Assembly: GCF_008151785.1 (NCBI RefSeq)
Contig: NZ_CP036523.1
Span: forward strand, 186,001 to 250,000
Source of the DNA: Peptacetobacter hiranonis
Lineage (GTDB): Bacteria; Bacillota; Clostridia; Peptostreptococcales; Peptostreptococcaceae
DNA: 64,000 nt
Direction: 5' to 3'
The notes beneath the pieces are model-generated. The model did not search any database and was not told the origin of the DNA. It worked only from the letters and a program-made list of their open reading frames with translations. Positions within the stretch are counted from its first letter, which is position 1, and the number at the start of each line of letters is the position of its first letter. Positions 7,495-15,900 of the stretch are shown here, piece by piece. The position numbers and the translations under genes are program-made.

Positions 7495-8907
7495 ATGGGA
7501 AAGACAATAACTAAAACTGTAAAACAATATTCCTATGGAGTTGATGATTATAAAATTGAAGAACTATTAAAAATAGGAAGGGAATACAAAAATGTTAAAA
7601 ATTACGTGTATTCAAGATATAGTGGAATAAGAAGTCTTTTAATCATTGAAAAACCTCGAAAAATCAGAGATGAATGGGTAAGTACAAAGTTTTATAAACA
7701 ATGGAAATTACCAGCTAGATATTGGAAATTAGCATTACAAGATGCAATTGGAAATATAAAGTCTGGTTGGTCTAATACAAAAAATGAAATTAGGACTGCT
7801 GCTTATAATAACGAACATTTATCTACTGATGATAGATATTATATAAATTATATACTATTAGCAAATAAGCTTTATTATAATGTATTAAACAACATAAACT
7901 TTGATATTCCTAAAAAATTTGAAGGAAAAAACTTAAATATTAAATATTTGAATAACTTAATAAAAAGATACACTAGGCGATATAAAGGAAAAGTTCCTTA
8001 TACGAACAAAATAAATTCTTTTTCGATAGATACAGGTTTGTATAGATATTCAAAAAATAAATTAAAGGAAAATTATATTTATATAGCTTCAATGGAAACA
8101 AGAAAGAGAATACCAATAAAATTGAGGGATTCAAATAAATACAACAAAATACTTAAAATCAAAATCATAGATAATGTAGTGAGAATAAATATTCCATTAG
8201 AAGTGGAATCAAAGGAAAATACCAACGAAAATATTATAGGAATAGATAAAGGATATAGATACTTGCTTGCAACATCAAATGGAAATCTGTATGGAGAAAA
8301 ATTGAATTATTATTTAAGTAAAGAAACTGAAAGATTGAATAATAAAAATGCTAATCGAAATAGAATTTTCGCACTTAGAAGAAAATACCTCGAAGAAGGG
8401 AACACTAAGAAAGCGGACAATATACTTAAAAATAATTTAGGAAAGAAAAAATACAGAAACAACAAAAATAAACACGATGAAACAGTTAAATCTTACATAA
8501 ACAAAAATATCAATGAATTTATAAAATCAGAAAAGCCTAAGGAAGTTGTAATGGAAAATTTGGATTTTGTAAGTTGGGATGACAGATATCCAAAATCTGT
8601 AAAAAGAAAATTATCAAGATGGATTAAAGGATATATAAGAGATAGACTTGAGTACAAATTCAAATTAAATAGTATTGAATTTACATACATAAATCCAGCG
8701 TATACAAGCCAAATTTGTAGCAAATGTGGAAGATTTGGTGTAAGAGATGGAGATTTGTTCACGTGTGATAATTGTGGAGAAATCCATGCTGATATAAATG
8801 CAAGTAAGAATATTTTAGAGAGAAAGTATGATAAAGAAATAAAGATGTTTACAAGTTATAAGAAAGTTAAGGAAATACTAGAAAGTAGAATTGCTGATAC
8901 AAAGTAA
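7495..8907 (+). CDS. tnpB: TnpB RNA-guided nuclease of the IStron
   Basis: 470 residues with the TnpB/Cas12-ancestor RuvC fold. The three catalytic acidic residues are visible: Asp in IIGIDKGYRYLLAT, Glu in VVMENLDFVSW, Asp in HADINASKNIL. A zinc ribbon (CSKCG then CDNCG) sits between the second and third motif, and an Arg/Lys-rich bridge region precedes it. Start ATG at 7495 follows GAGGTGAGG. The protein is somewhat longer than the usual 400 or so residues because of its N-terminal part. TnpB uses the transposon-end RNA as guide to cut the vacated donor site and so keeps the element in place. The absence of frameshifts suggests it is functional. Confidence 0.9.
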   Translation: MGKTITKTVKQYSYGVDDYKIEELLKIGREYKNVKNYVYSRYSGIRSLLIIEKPRKIRDEWVSTKFYKQWKLPARYWKLALQDAIGNIKSGWSNTKNEIRTAAYNNEHLSTDDRYYINYILLANKLYYNVLNNINFDIPKKFEGKNLNIKYLNNLIKRYTRRYKGKVPYTNKINSFSIDTGLYRYSKNKLKENYIYIASMETRKRIPIKLRDSNKYNKILKIKIIDNVVRINIPLEVESKENTNENIIGIDKGYRYLLATSNGNLYGEKLNYYLSKETERLNNKNANRNRIFALRRKYLEEGNTKKADNILKNNLGKKKYRNNKNKHDETVKSYINKNINEFIKSEKPKEVVMENLDFVSWDDRYPKSVKRKLSRWIKGYIRDRLEYKFKLNSIEFTYINPAYTSQICSKCGRFGVRDGDLFTCDNCGEIHADINASKNILERKYDKEIKMFTSYKKVKEILESRIADTK

Positions 8908-8949
8908 AAAAATAGGTTAAAAGTATATTTTATTTAATCACAAATATAT

Positions 8950-9120
8950 TTTGTATTTATCCAACTGTTGATAAATAGAGGGTGTATTTTATCGGTGACG
9001 GGGGTTAGATAAAATGCTTTAAATAAATAAAAAATACGGTTGTGGGATAATCGAGATATAAAATATATTGAGATAACTGGCCCAACCAAGACTTAAAACT
9101 ATCAAGAGATAGAATAAGAG
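8950..9120 (+). ncRNA. Structured right end of the IStron, candidate omega RNA
   Basis: Four stems in 160 bases: ATTTATC/GATAAAT (8955-8961/8970-8976), ATTTTATC/GATAAAAT (8986-8993/9008-9015), GGTTGTGGG with CCCAACC (9038-9046/9081-9087) and CTATC-AAGA-GATAG (9099-9112). Guide RNAs of TnpB proteins are made from this position, downstream of and partly overlapping the 3' part of tnpB. The guide would be the flank just to the right. In IStrons this RNA competes with splicing. Ends are approximate. Confidence 0.55.
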
Positions 9121-9173
9121 CGAAATATCTAAAATGAGTACATTTGTATATATTTTTAGAACCAGGGATTCAT

Positions 9174-9545
9174 ATGACGGTATCTAGAATAATAGATTCA
9201 GAAATGGAAGAATTCAGCAGAAAATATCGTAATTTGGCAGTTTCTTTGGTATTTGTACCATTTGTTGTGCTGCTTGTAAAAAGTATGGGATATTTTACTA
9301 GCAATAATAATCTAATTTCATACATTTATTTGAGTATACTTGGATATTTTGTAGCAAAATATCTAGACAAAAGAGTATATAAAATTATTTCTGTGCTCAA
9401 TCTTATTTTGGCAATGATAGCATATACTATAATTATTATGCCAGCATTGATAATACCAGATATATTGGGTGTGATTTCTTATAGTATACCATACATAACG
9501 ATTTTTCTTATTGCAAAGTTTTTAAAAAAGGAAAATATTAATTAA
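9174..9545 (+). CDS. Four-helix membrane protein, probable host gene of the IStron
   Basis: 123 residues from the ATG at 9174 (AGGG at 9164-9167 precedes it), starting MTVSRIIDSEMEEFSRKY, then four hydrophobic helices and a basic end (KFLKKENIN). No family recognised. Its natural promoter and leader seem to lie left of the IStron (6840-6900), so expression probably depends on splicing of the element or on a promoter inside its right end. The longer frame from 9144 would run into the IStron end. Confidence 0.7.
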   Translation: MTVSRIIDSEMEEFSRKYRNLAVSLVFVPFVVLLVKSMGYFTSNNNLISYIYLSILGYFVAKYLDKRVYKIISVLNLILAMIAYTIIIMPALIIPDILGVISYSIPYITIFLIAKFLKKENIN

Positions 9546-9607
9546 AAAACTCCAGTTTGTATAGTATAATGAAAAAGACTATATTAAAAAACGGAGGAAA
9601 TTAAAAA

Positions 9608-9946
9608 ATGGAAAATTTACCAAATTGCCCTAAATGTAATTCAGAATACACTTATGAAGATGGAAGCCTTTTAGTTTGTCCAGAATGTGGATACGAATGG
9701 AATCCAGAAACAACTGTGGATGAAAGCGTGATAAAAGACGTAAACGGAAATGTATTAAACGACGGAGATTCAGTTACAGTTGTTAAGGATTTAAAAGTTA
9801 AAGGAAGTTCTTCTTCTATAAAAATAGGAACTAAAGTTAAAAATATAAGACTAGTTCCAGATGCTGCGGATGGACACGATATAGAGTGTAAAATAGATGG
9901 ATTCGGAGCTATGAAATTAAAATCAAGTGTTGTAAAAAAAGCATAA
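9608..9946 (+). CDS. yjdM: PhnA/YjdM-like zinc-ribbon protein
   Basis: 112 residues: an N-terminal zinc ribbon (CPKCN then CPECG, residues 8-30) followed by the small beta-barrel of the PhnA family ([34 protein letters not shown]). The family was once linked to alkylphosphonate use, but its function is uncertain and it is widespread as a single gene. GGAGG at 9593-9597 precedes the ATG; a TATAAT-type -10 lies near 9563. Cytoplasmic. A terminator follows. Confidence 0.9.
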   Translation: MENLPNCPKCNSEYTYEDGSLLVCPECGYEWNPETTVDESVIKDVNGNVLNDGDSVTVVKDLKVKGSSSSIKIGTKVKNIRLVPDAADGHDIECKIDGFGAMKLKSSVVKKA

Positions 9947-9966
9947 AAATGTAAATATGAATTAAT

Positions 9967-10033
9967 AAAAATCAAGGTGTGATTTGAATAATATTATAAA
10001 ATGATATTATAAGATTAATGCCTTGATTTTTTT
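9967..10033 (+). terminator. Terminator after the PhnA-like gene
   Basis: Arms AAAAATCAAGG (9967-9977) and CCTTGATTTTT (10021-10031) with a T run, enclosing a smaller AT-rich hairpin. Confidence 0.7.
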
Positions 10034-10094
10034 TATTTAATTACTTCACTTGTCTAGTTTTTTATAATAATACAGATATATTTTGGAGGAAACT

Positions 10095-11222
10095 ATGAGT
10101 AAAAAAAGTACAAAAGATATATTAACATCACCATTTTTAATAACAGTATATGCAATAATCTTGATGATTGTATTTCTATTTTTTAAATTCAAGACAAATG
10201 AAGGAATAATAGTTAATTCTTTTGAGGAAAAAAATAAATCTTCTTGGAGTTGTAGTTATGATTTTTTCAGAGGAGAGAAAAAATCTAATATGAAAGGAAA
10301 AGGAGATGATTTATTTATTAATGTAATGTCAGAATCAGGAGAAATGAATATAAAAGTAGAGGATAAGAATGGGAAAATATTATTTGATCAAACCGTATCA
10401 AATTTAGATGATAGCGGAGAATCAATAGATGTTTTTAATATAAAAGTTTCACAAGAAGTAAAAGTTAGTATAAAAGCTAAAAATCACAAGGGAGATTTTA
10501 AAATAAATTATAGAGATTTAGAAGATTTTTCTAAAGAAAGTAAAGAAGGAATATTTTTATATGGAGAAACTCACGATTATAAAGGAATAAAAAAGGCAGA
10601 AGTAGATCTATGGGGAAAATACTATAAAGAATATGGTATAAGAAACTTATTTATAGAAGATTCATATATAGATGCTCAATTTTTAAATATGTGGATGAAG
10701 TCAGATGATGATAAGATTTTAAATGAGCTCTATGATGATTGTGATGGAACATTGGCTCATACAGAAGAAAATTTAAACTTCTTCAAAGAAATAAAGAAAA
10801 AATATCCAGAAACAGTATTTTATGGTACAGATGTATGTCATACATACAAAACAGGTGGAAAAAGATATTTAAAATATCTTGAGGAAAATGGAAAAGTTGG
10901 AACAGATGATTATAATAGATCTGTGGAATCTATAGAACAAGGAAAGAAGTATTATGCAGATGAGGAAACAGGGAATAAGTATAGAGAAAATATAATGGTG
11001 AAAAATTTTGTAGATGAGTATGAAAAATTAGAAGATAAAAGAATTGTAGGAATATACGGGACTTCTCATGTATTACCATATTCAAATGATTATTTTAATG
11101 AGATACCATGTATGGCAAATCAGTTAAATAAAAAATATCCAAAGATATTAAATATAGAAGGTGCTTGTACTTTAGAAAGATATCCAAAATATAAAGATAG
11201 CGAATACAGATATTATAAATAA
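10095..11222 (+). CDS. Membrane-anchored Tiki/EreA/ChaN-superfamily protein
   Basis: 375 residues: one N-terminal transmembrane helix (residues about 12-32), an exported beta-rich region to about residue 150, then a domain starting IFLYGETHDY. GE-x-H near the domain start and a late GIYGTSHVLP are features of the Tiki/TraB/ChaN/erythromycin-esterase superfamily, where Glu and His act in metal binding or catalysis. The domain would lie outside the membrane. Substrate unknown: a metallopeptidase or esterase of the cell envelope are both possible. Start ATG at 10095 follows GGAGG at 10085-10089. The beta-rich region resembles that of the lipoprotein at 46955-47629. Confidence 0.6.
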   Translation: MSKKSTKDILTSPFLITVYAIILMIVFLFFKFKTNEGIIVNSFEEKNKSSWSCSYDFFRGEKKSNMKGKGDDLFINVMSESGEMNIKVEDKNGKILFDQTVSNLDDSGESIDVFNIKVSQEVKVSIKAKNHKGDFKINYRDLEDFSKESKEGIFLYGETHDYKGIKKAEVDLWGKYYKEYGIRNLFIEDSYIDAQFLNMWMKSDDDKILNELYDDCDGTLAHTEENLNFFKEIKKKYPETVFYGTDVCHTYKTGGKRYLKYLEENGKVGTDDYNRSVESIEQGKKYYADEETGNKYRENIMVKNFVDEYEKLEDKRIVGIYGTSHVLPYSNDYFNEIPCMANQLNKKYPKILNIEGACTLERYPKYKDSEYRYYK

Positions 11223-11364
11223 GACAAAATCAATTTAAATGTAAAAATAATTTACATTTAGCAATATATCTGCTCTAAAAACAGATAAGTAGATAAAAAT
11301 CTATAAAAATTCAACTTAATAAAATTAAGTGTTAAAAATTAAATAAGAACGAATAAAAATATTG

Positions 11365-11406
11365 AAAAATACAGTCTAATATACTTTTAGACTGTATTTT
11401 TATTTT
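11365..11406 (+). terminator. Terminator after the Tiki-like gene
   Basis: Perfect 14-bp stem AAAAATACAGTCTA (11365-11378) / TAGACTGTATTTTT (11388-11401) and T-rich tail. The rest of the gap 11223-11364 shows no gene or clear signal. Confidence 0.85.
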
Positions 11407-11475
11407 TTTAGAAAATTCCATTTATTCAATTCAAATTCTTTCTATTTTCAAAAATAGTTACAAATTTGTTTTTGT

Positions 11476-11600
11476 TAGTTAAGATTACTATTGCAACCAA
11501 AGGGTATATGTGTATAATAGAGAGACTGTAAGGGAAAATTGCAGTTATCTCTAAATAAAAAGGAAATCCCGGGAGTAGAAAAATTTAATAGCTTTAAAAG
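11476..11600 (+). promoter_or_regulatory. Promoter, candidate activator site and structured leader of the CWB2 surface gene
   Basis: TTGCAA (11491-11496), 16-base spacer and TATAAT (11513-11518) form a good promoter. The 14-mer TAGTTAAGATTACT (11476-11489) abuts the -35 and recurs at the same place upstream of the lipoprotein gene at 46955. The transcript would have about 115 bases of leader that begins with a hairpin (ACTG/CAGT inside AGAGA/TCTCT, 11520-11553) and then contains CCCGGG. I do not recognise a riboswitch class. Confidence 0.55.
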
Positions 11601-11639
11601 TTAAAACAATTTAAAACTATTCGATGAGGTGGTAGAGAT

Positions 11640-14021
11640 ATGAGAAAAAATAAAAACAAATTAGTGGCAGTTATTATGGCATTTGGAATGACTATTGTGC
11701 CTATAACTCAAGTAAATGCAATGGAAATAGGCAATATCGATGAAATAGTAGAAAGCAAGACGGATACTTCAGATTTTGGTGATGATTACGAGGAAAGTTC
11801 ATCATTTGAAATAAGGAGTGAATTAGATCTTAGAAAATTTGCAGAAATGGTAAATTCTGGAAAAGATTTTGTTGGCAAAAAAGTAGTTATACCTAAAGAA
11901 ATAGAAAAAATAGAACTTTCTGGAGAGTGGACTCCAATAGGAAAGGCTAGAATAGATATACATAATGGAAAAAATTCTTCTGAAAGTGAAAGAAGTTTTA
12001 AGGGAGAATTTGACGGAAATGGATGCGAAATTTCTTGGTTAAGACTAAAAAATATATATGCTAATTCAAATACTTTAGGCTTATTTGGAGCGATAAGAAA
12101 TGCAAAAGTTGGGAATTTAGTATTTACAGATGTAAATATAGATATAAAAGATTTAGAGCAGAGTTCACAAAAACTACAGACTATTACAGGAACAGCAGTA
12201 GGTGTGTCACTTGGAGAAAGTGATGTACATGATGTAACTGTAAAAAGTGGAAATATTTCAATCGGAAGTGGAGCAGCAATTGTAGGTATGGCGGTTAATT
12301 CAGGAAATATTTACAACAACAAAAATGAAGTAGATGTCAATACAAATCAAAATGAAGCGATATTAGGTGGAATAGTTGGAAAAGCATACTATATAGACTC
12401 TAATATAGATATAAATAATAATATAAACAATGCAAATATCGGCTCTTATGGAATTACTAAGGAAAATGAAAAAGCTAGTGTAACTGGTGGGATAGTAGGA
12501 TTTTCATCAGCTAATGTTTTTGAAAATGAAAATATACCTCCAGAAAATGTAAAAGAGTCAAACTCAGTTATATCTGGTGGAATAGTAGGAATACAGACAA
12601 CATACGGAGATGTATTTTTGAATAAAAATAGTACTACTGTAACAGCAGATAGATTTGCTGGTGGAATAATTGGATTGATAAGCTACAACAACCATGGCGA
12701 TGAACGGAAAATAGGTAAAATATCAGTAAAAGAGAATAAAAATAGTGCGGATGTAATATCTAACCATGATAGAGGAGTAGTAGGAGGAATAGTTGGTCAA
12801 ATCTACAATACAGCGGATGTTTCTATCAATACTAATACAGCAAGTAAAATAAGTGGTGGTGTAAAAGGGTATTCAGCTGGAATAGTTGGAAATATGATAT
12901 TTGGCGATAACTACTTATTCTCAAATGATGATGAATTGAATATATACGTCCACGAAAATATAAGTACTACAGATATTTCAAATTTAATTGGAAATAAAAA
13001 TCGTATAAATCTATATGCTAATGGAGAAAATATAGAAAGACATTTTATCTCTGAAAATAATTCAAATGAAATAAAATTAGTGCAGAATGAGGATCAAGAT
13101 AAAAAATCAAACGATATGGAAATAGATGAGGATAAGTTTGAAGAAGGAACTAAAGAAGAAAATAAGATTGATAAAGATAAAGAAATAGAAAAAGAAGTAA
13201 AAGATGAGAAGGTAAATTTTGAGAGTCAAAAGATATTTGGAAAAGATAGATACGATACTGCAGCTAAGGTAGCTACTAACTTAGGTAAATACAACAAAGC
13301 GATATTAGTAAATGCAGAAAATAGTATGTCAGACGGACTATCAGCAGCAGGTTTATCTGGAAAAGAAAAAGCTCCAATACTTCTAGTTAAAAAAGATAGT
13401 ATTCCTCAGAGTACTTTAGAAAAATTAAAAAACGTAGATAAAGTATATATAATAGGTGGAAATAACGCTATAAGCGAAAATGCTGAAGCCGAACTAAAAA
13501 ACATAAAAAATATAAAATCTATAGAAAGATTAGCAGGAAAAGATAGAGTAGAAACGTCTAAAGCAGTAGCAAGAGAGATAAAAGAGTACTCAAAAGCATT
13601 TGTTGTAAATGGATATAAAGGTGAGGCAGATGCTATGTCAGCATCACCTCTAGCTGCAAAATATAAAGCACCGATAATTTTGACAAATGGGAAAAATATT
13701 GAAGTAGATAAAAAAGATGTAGAGTATTATGTAATAGGTGGAGAAGCTGTTGTAGATAATAGTATAGTAAAAGAATTATCAGCAACAAGAATATCTGGAA
13801 AAGATAGATATGAAACAAACAGAAAAGTTATAGCTAGATTTTATAAAAATAAAAGTAAACTTTATATAGCAAATGGAAGAACTCTTGTAGATGCACTTAC
13901 TAGTTCAAATTTAGCAAAAGAAGATGGAATAGTACTTGTATCTGAAAACACGGATAATAGTATATTAAATGGGAAAAATATAATCCAAATAGGTGGTATG
14001 AACTTCAAAATAAAAAAATAA
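11640..14021 (+). CDS. Cell-surface protein with GLUG-like repeats and three CWB2 repeats
   Basis: 793 residues. A signal peptide covers residues 1-28 (ending VNAMEIG). Residues about 180-430 carry repeated short motifs (GGIVG, GGIIG, AGIVG) spaced 40-60 residues apart, as in GLUG/beta-helix adhesins. A charged Glu/Lys linker lies at about 485-530. Three cell-wall-binding repeat 2 domains follow, beginning FGKDRYDTAAKVA, LAGKDRVETSKAV and ISGKDRYETNRKV. In Clostridioides such triplets bind the anionic surface polymer PSII without a covalent link. The protein is thus an S-layer-associated surface protein, probably adhesive or structural. Start ATG follows GAGGTGG. Confidence 0.85.
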   Translation: MRKNKNKLVAVIMAFGMTIVPITQVNAMEIGNIDEIVESKTDTSDFGDDYEESSSFEIRSELDLRKFAEMVNSGKDFVGKKVVIPKEIEKIELSGEWTPIGKARIDIHNGKNSSESERSFKGEFDGNGCEISWLRLKNIYANSNTLGLFGAIRNAKVGNLVFTDVNIDIKDLEQSSQKLQTITGTAVGVSLGESDVHDVTVKSGNISIGSGAAIVGMAVNSGNIYNNKNEVDVNTNQNEAILGGIVGKAYYIDSNIDINNNINNANIGSYGITKENEKASVTGGIVGFSSANVFENENIPPENVKESNSVISGGIVGIQTTYGDVFLNKNSTTVTADRFAGGIIGLISYNNHGDERKIGKISVKENKNSADVISNHDRGVVGGIVGQIYNTADVSINTNTASKISGGVKGYSAGIVGNMIFGDNYLFSNDDELNIYVHENISTTDISNLIGNKNRINLYANGENIERHFISENNSNEIKLVQNEDQDKKSNDMEIDEDKFEEGTKEENKIDKDKEIEKEVKDEKVNFESQKIFGKDRYDTAAKVATNLGKYNKAILVNAENSMSDGLSAAGLSGKEKAPILLVKKDSIPQSTLEKLKNVDKVYIIGGNNAISENAEAELKNIKNIKSIERLAGKDRVETSKAVAREIKEYSKAFVVNGYKGEADAMSASPLAAKYKAPIILTNGKNIEVDKKDVEYYVIGGEAVVDNSIVKELSATRISGKDRYETNRKVIARFYKNKSKLYIANGRTLVDALTSSNLAKEDGIVLVSENTDNSILNGKNIIQIGGMNFKIKK

Positions 14022-14150
14022 AATAAAAATTTTAAAAAATATCTCAAAAACTTCCCCAAAATAAAACCTCCCTCTGTATTGTATAGTGAAAAGAAAAAAG
14101 AAAGCAAACTTACATAGAATATTCTATAAATGCAAAGGGAGGAAAAGAAA

Positions 14151-14696
14151 ATGACAAAGAGAAGTTTAGTATTAGGATTAGCAGGAGTTTTATTAATAAG
14201 TGGACTATCATTTGCAGCAACTCAGGAAGGTGGAAAAACAATATCTCAGGCAGATGCTGAAAAAATAATGCTTAATAAAATACCTAATGGAAAAATAGAA
14301 AAAATATACTTAGATGAAAGAGATAGAGAGTATAAAGCTATAGTTAAAAATGGAAATGAAGTATATGAAATAGAAGTAGATTCATTAAATGGAAATATAA
14401 CTGATTTTGACAAAGAATACGTAGTAAATCAGAATAATAATTCTAATAATCAGGGTAATCAAAATAACGATCAGAACAGTAATCAGAATAATAGCCAAAA
14501 CAAACCAAATAATGACGTAATATACGATGATGATAAATATGATTATGATGATAAGTACGATGACGATAGATATGACGACAAAGATGATTGTGATGATGAC
14601 GATGATAGATACGACGATGACCATGATGATAAATATGATGATAATAAACATGATCACGACGACCAAGATGACTTCGACGATTGCGATGAAGACTAA
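14151..14696 (+). CDS. Exported PepSY-domain protein with Asp-rich tail
   Basis: 181 residues: signal peptide (1-22, ending LSFAATQ), a PepSY-type domain (about 28-90, ISQADAEKIMLNKIPNG), an Asn/Gln-rich spacer (about 95-125) and a C-terminal tail of about 55 residues made mainly of Asp with Tyr, Lys, Arg and His. The tail is encoded by a GAY-rich tract. PepSY domains are thought to inhibit or modulate proteases outside the cell. The tail could bind calcium or other cations or hold the protein to the wall. GGGAGG sits before the ATG. All other frames through the tail are shadows. CCTCCCT at 14066-14072 could pair with the ribosome site if transcribed. Confidence 0.8.
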   Translation: MTKRSLVLGLAGVLLISGLSFAATQEGGKTISQADAEKIMLNKIPNGKIEKIYLDERDREYKAIVKNGNEVYEIEVDSLNGNITDFDKEYVVNQNNNSNNQGNQNNDQNSNQNNSQNKPNNDVIYDDDKYDYDDKYDDDRYDDKDDCDDDDDRYDDDHDDKYDDNKHDHDDQDDFDDCDED

Positions 14697-14760
14697 TCAA
14701 AATAAATATCTATTATAAATGTAGAAGATAGATGCTGCTTTTCATATAAACCCTAACACA

Positions 14761-14797
14761 AAAGAAGGTAGTTCCAAATTGGAGCTATCTTTTTTTT
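14761..14797 (+). terminator. Terminator after the PepSY gene
   Basis: Stem GGTAGTTCCA / TGGAGCTATC (two G-T pairs, 14768-14788) with AAAGAA before and a T run after. Confidence 0.8.
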
Positions 14798-15184
14798 ACA
14801 AAAATATAAAAAAATTTTTGAATAGAGTTATTGTAAAAAAGTATATAGATATAAAAAAATAGCGCTATAGGAAAACTTTATCTTCAAAGGTTAGATGTCT
14901 TTTTGAGTGTTTTTTGATTTCAATAATGAGGTTAAAATCTAAAAAATAAAGCGAAAAAGTGGCTAAATTTTAATATTCTGTTAAAAATTATGCTTTTTAA
15001 AAGCTGTATTTTGTGATAATATTAATCATGAAAGACGTTTAAAAAACTAGACATAGCAGGGGATAAAAAGGAAATGAAAAAATTTTTAGTGTAGCTATTG
15101 ATATTTTTTAAACGCATATAATATAGGTTAAAATAATATATAATTATCTGAATAAAAAAATTTAAAAATAAGGAGGAAAGTCTT
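14798..15184 (+). other. Intergenic region before the NifU-like gene
   Basis: No gene seen in about 390 bases. A perfect 11-bp inverted repeat CGTTTAAAAAA (15036-15046) / TTTTTTAAACG (15104-15114) surrounds 57 bases, just before the TATAAT-like sequences at 15117-15145 that probably drive the strongly expressed downstream pair. It could be an operator pair or a leader hairpin. AGGAGGAAAG ends 4 bases before the ATG at 15185. Confidence 0.4.
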
Positions 15185-15877
15185 ATGATTTATTCAGCAG
15201 AAGTAAACAACATGTGTACAATAAAAAAAGGACCAAACCACGGTCCAGCTCCAATTCCAGAAGAAGGAAAATGGGTAAAAGTTAAAGAAGTAACTGATAT
15301 AAGCGGATTAACTCACGGTATAGGTTGGTGTGCTCCACAGCAGGGTGCTTGTAAATTAACTCTAAACGTTAAAGATGGTATAATACAGGAAGCATTAGTT
15401 GAAACAATAGGATGTTCAGGAATGACTCATTCAGCAGCTATGGCATCTGAAATATTACCAGGAAAAACTATATTAGAAGCATTAAATACTGACCTTGTAT
15501 GTGATGCTATAAATACTGCAATGAGAGAAATATTCTTACAGATAGTATACGGAAGAAGCCAGACTGCTTTCTCTGAAGGTGGACTTCCAGTAGGTGCAGG
15601 TCTTGAGGATTTAGGAAAAGGTCTAAGAAGCCAGGTTGGTACTATGTACGGAACATTAGCTAAAGGACCAAGATACCTTGAAATGGCTGAAGGTTATGTA
15701 ACAAGAGTAGGTCTTGACGAAAACGACGAAATAATAGGATACGAATTCGTTAACCTAGGAAGAATGATGGAAATGATAAAAGGCGGAAAAGACGCTAACG
15801 AAGCTATGGAAGCTGCAAAAGCTACTTACGGAAGATTTAACGACGCTGTTAAATACGTAGACCCAAGACACGAATAA
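15185..15877 (+). CDS. NifU-like iron-sulfur scaffold protein, partner of the GGGtGRT protein
   Basis: 230 residues with a NifU/IscU-like core: IGWCAPQQGACKL and ETIGCSGMTHSAAMASE supply conserved Cys residues comparable to the scaffold cysteines of NifU. Clostridia and other anaerobes encode this longer NifU-like protein directly before a GGGtGRT protein, as here (gap 23 bases). A role in iron-sulfur cluster handling is inferred from the fold; the precise role is not known to me. Codon use is that of a highly expressed gene (all Gln codons CAG, many AAC/GAC/TAC). Confidence 0.8.
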   Translation: MIYSAEVNNMCTIKKGPNHGPAPIPEEGKWVKVKEVTDISGLTHGIGWCAPQQGACKLTLNVKDGIIQEALVETIGCSGMTHSAAMASEILPGKTILEALNTDLVCDAINTAMREIFLQIVYGRSQTAFSEGGLPVGAGLEDLGKGLRSQVGTMYGTLAKGPRYLEMAEGYVTRVGLDENDEIIGYEFVNLGRMMEMIKGGKDANEAMEAAKATYGRFNDAVKYVDPRHE

Positions 15878-15900
15878 TATCTATAAGGAAGGTGAAAATA

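Larger units (their letters stand above)
6890..9165 (+). mobile_element. IStron: group I intron fused to an IS605-type tnpB element
   Basis: The left part is a group I intron core (about 6930-7330), the middle an intact tnpB (7495-8907), the right a set of hairpins (8955-9112) like the end of an IS200/IS605 element with its guide RNA. This order matches the IStrons described in clostridia (CdISt1 type), where the RNA splices the whole insertion out of the host transcript. No Y1 transposase tnpA is present, so movement would need help in trans. A promoter-like TTATAAT near 6870 and an AGGAG at 6893-6897 lie to the left and a membrane gene starts at 9174 on the right. The insertion therefore appears to sit in the leader of that gene. 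Boundaries are estimates: left 6890-6935, right 9112-9165. Confidence 0.75.

Noticed and set aside
11640-14021. Short repeated DNA motifs considered as CRISPR or a tandem array
   Set aside because: They encode GGIVG-type and CWB2 protein repeats with irregular spacing; there are no identical repeats with unique spacers.
14066-14141. CCTCCCT pairing with the GGGAGG of the PepSY gene as a translational switch
   Set aside because: Only 7 bp, and the transcription start is unknown, so the arm may not be in the message.
14385-14718. Overlapping frames on both strands through the Asp-rich tail
   Set aside because: Products of the GAY repeat composition read in other frames (His-, Ile- or Met-rich strings); the PepSY frame has the start, signal peptide and domain.
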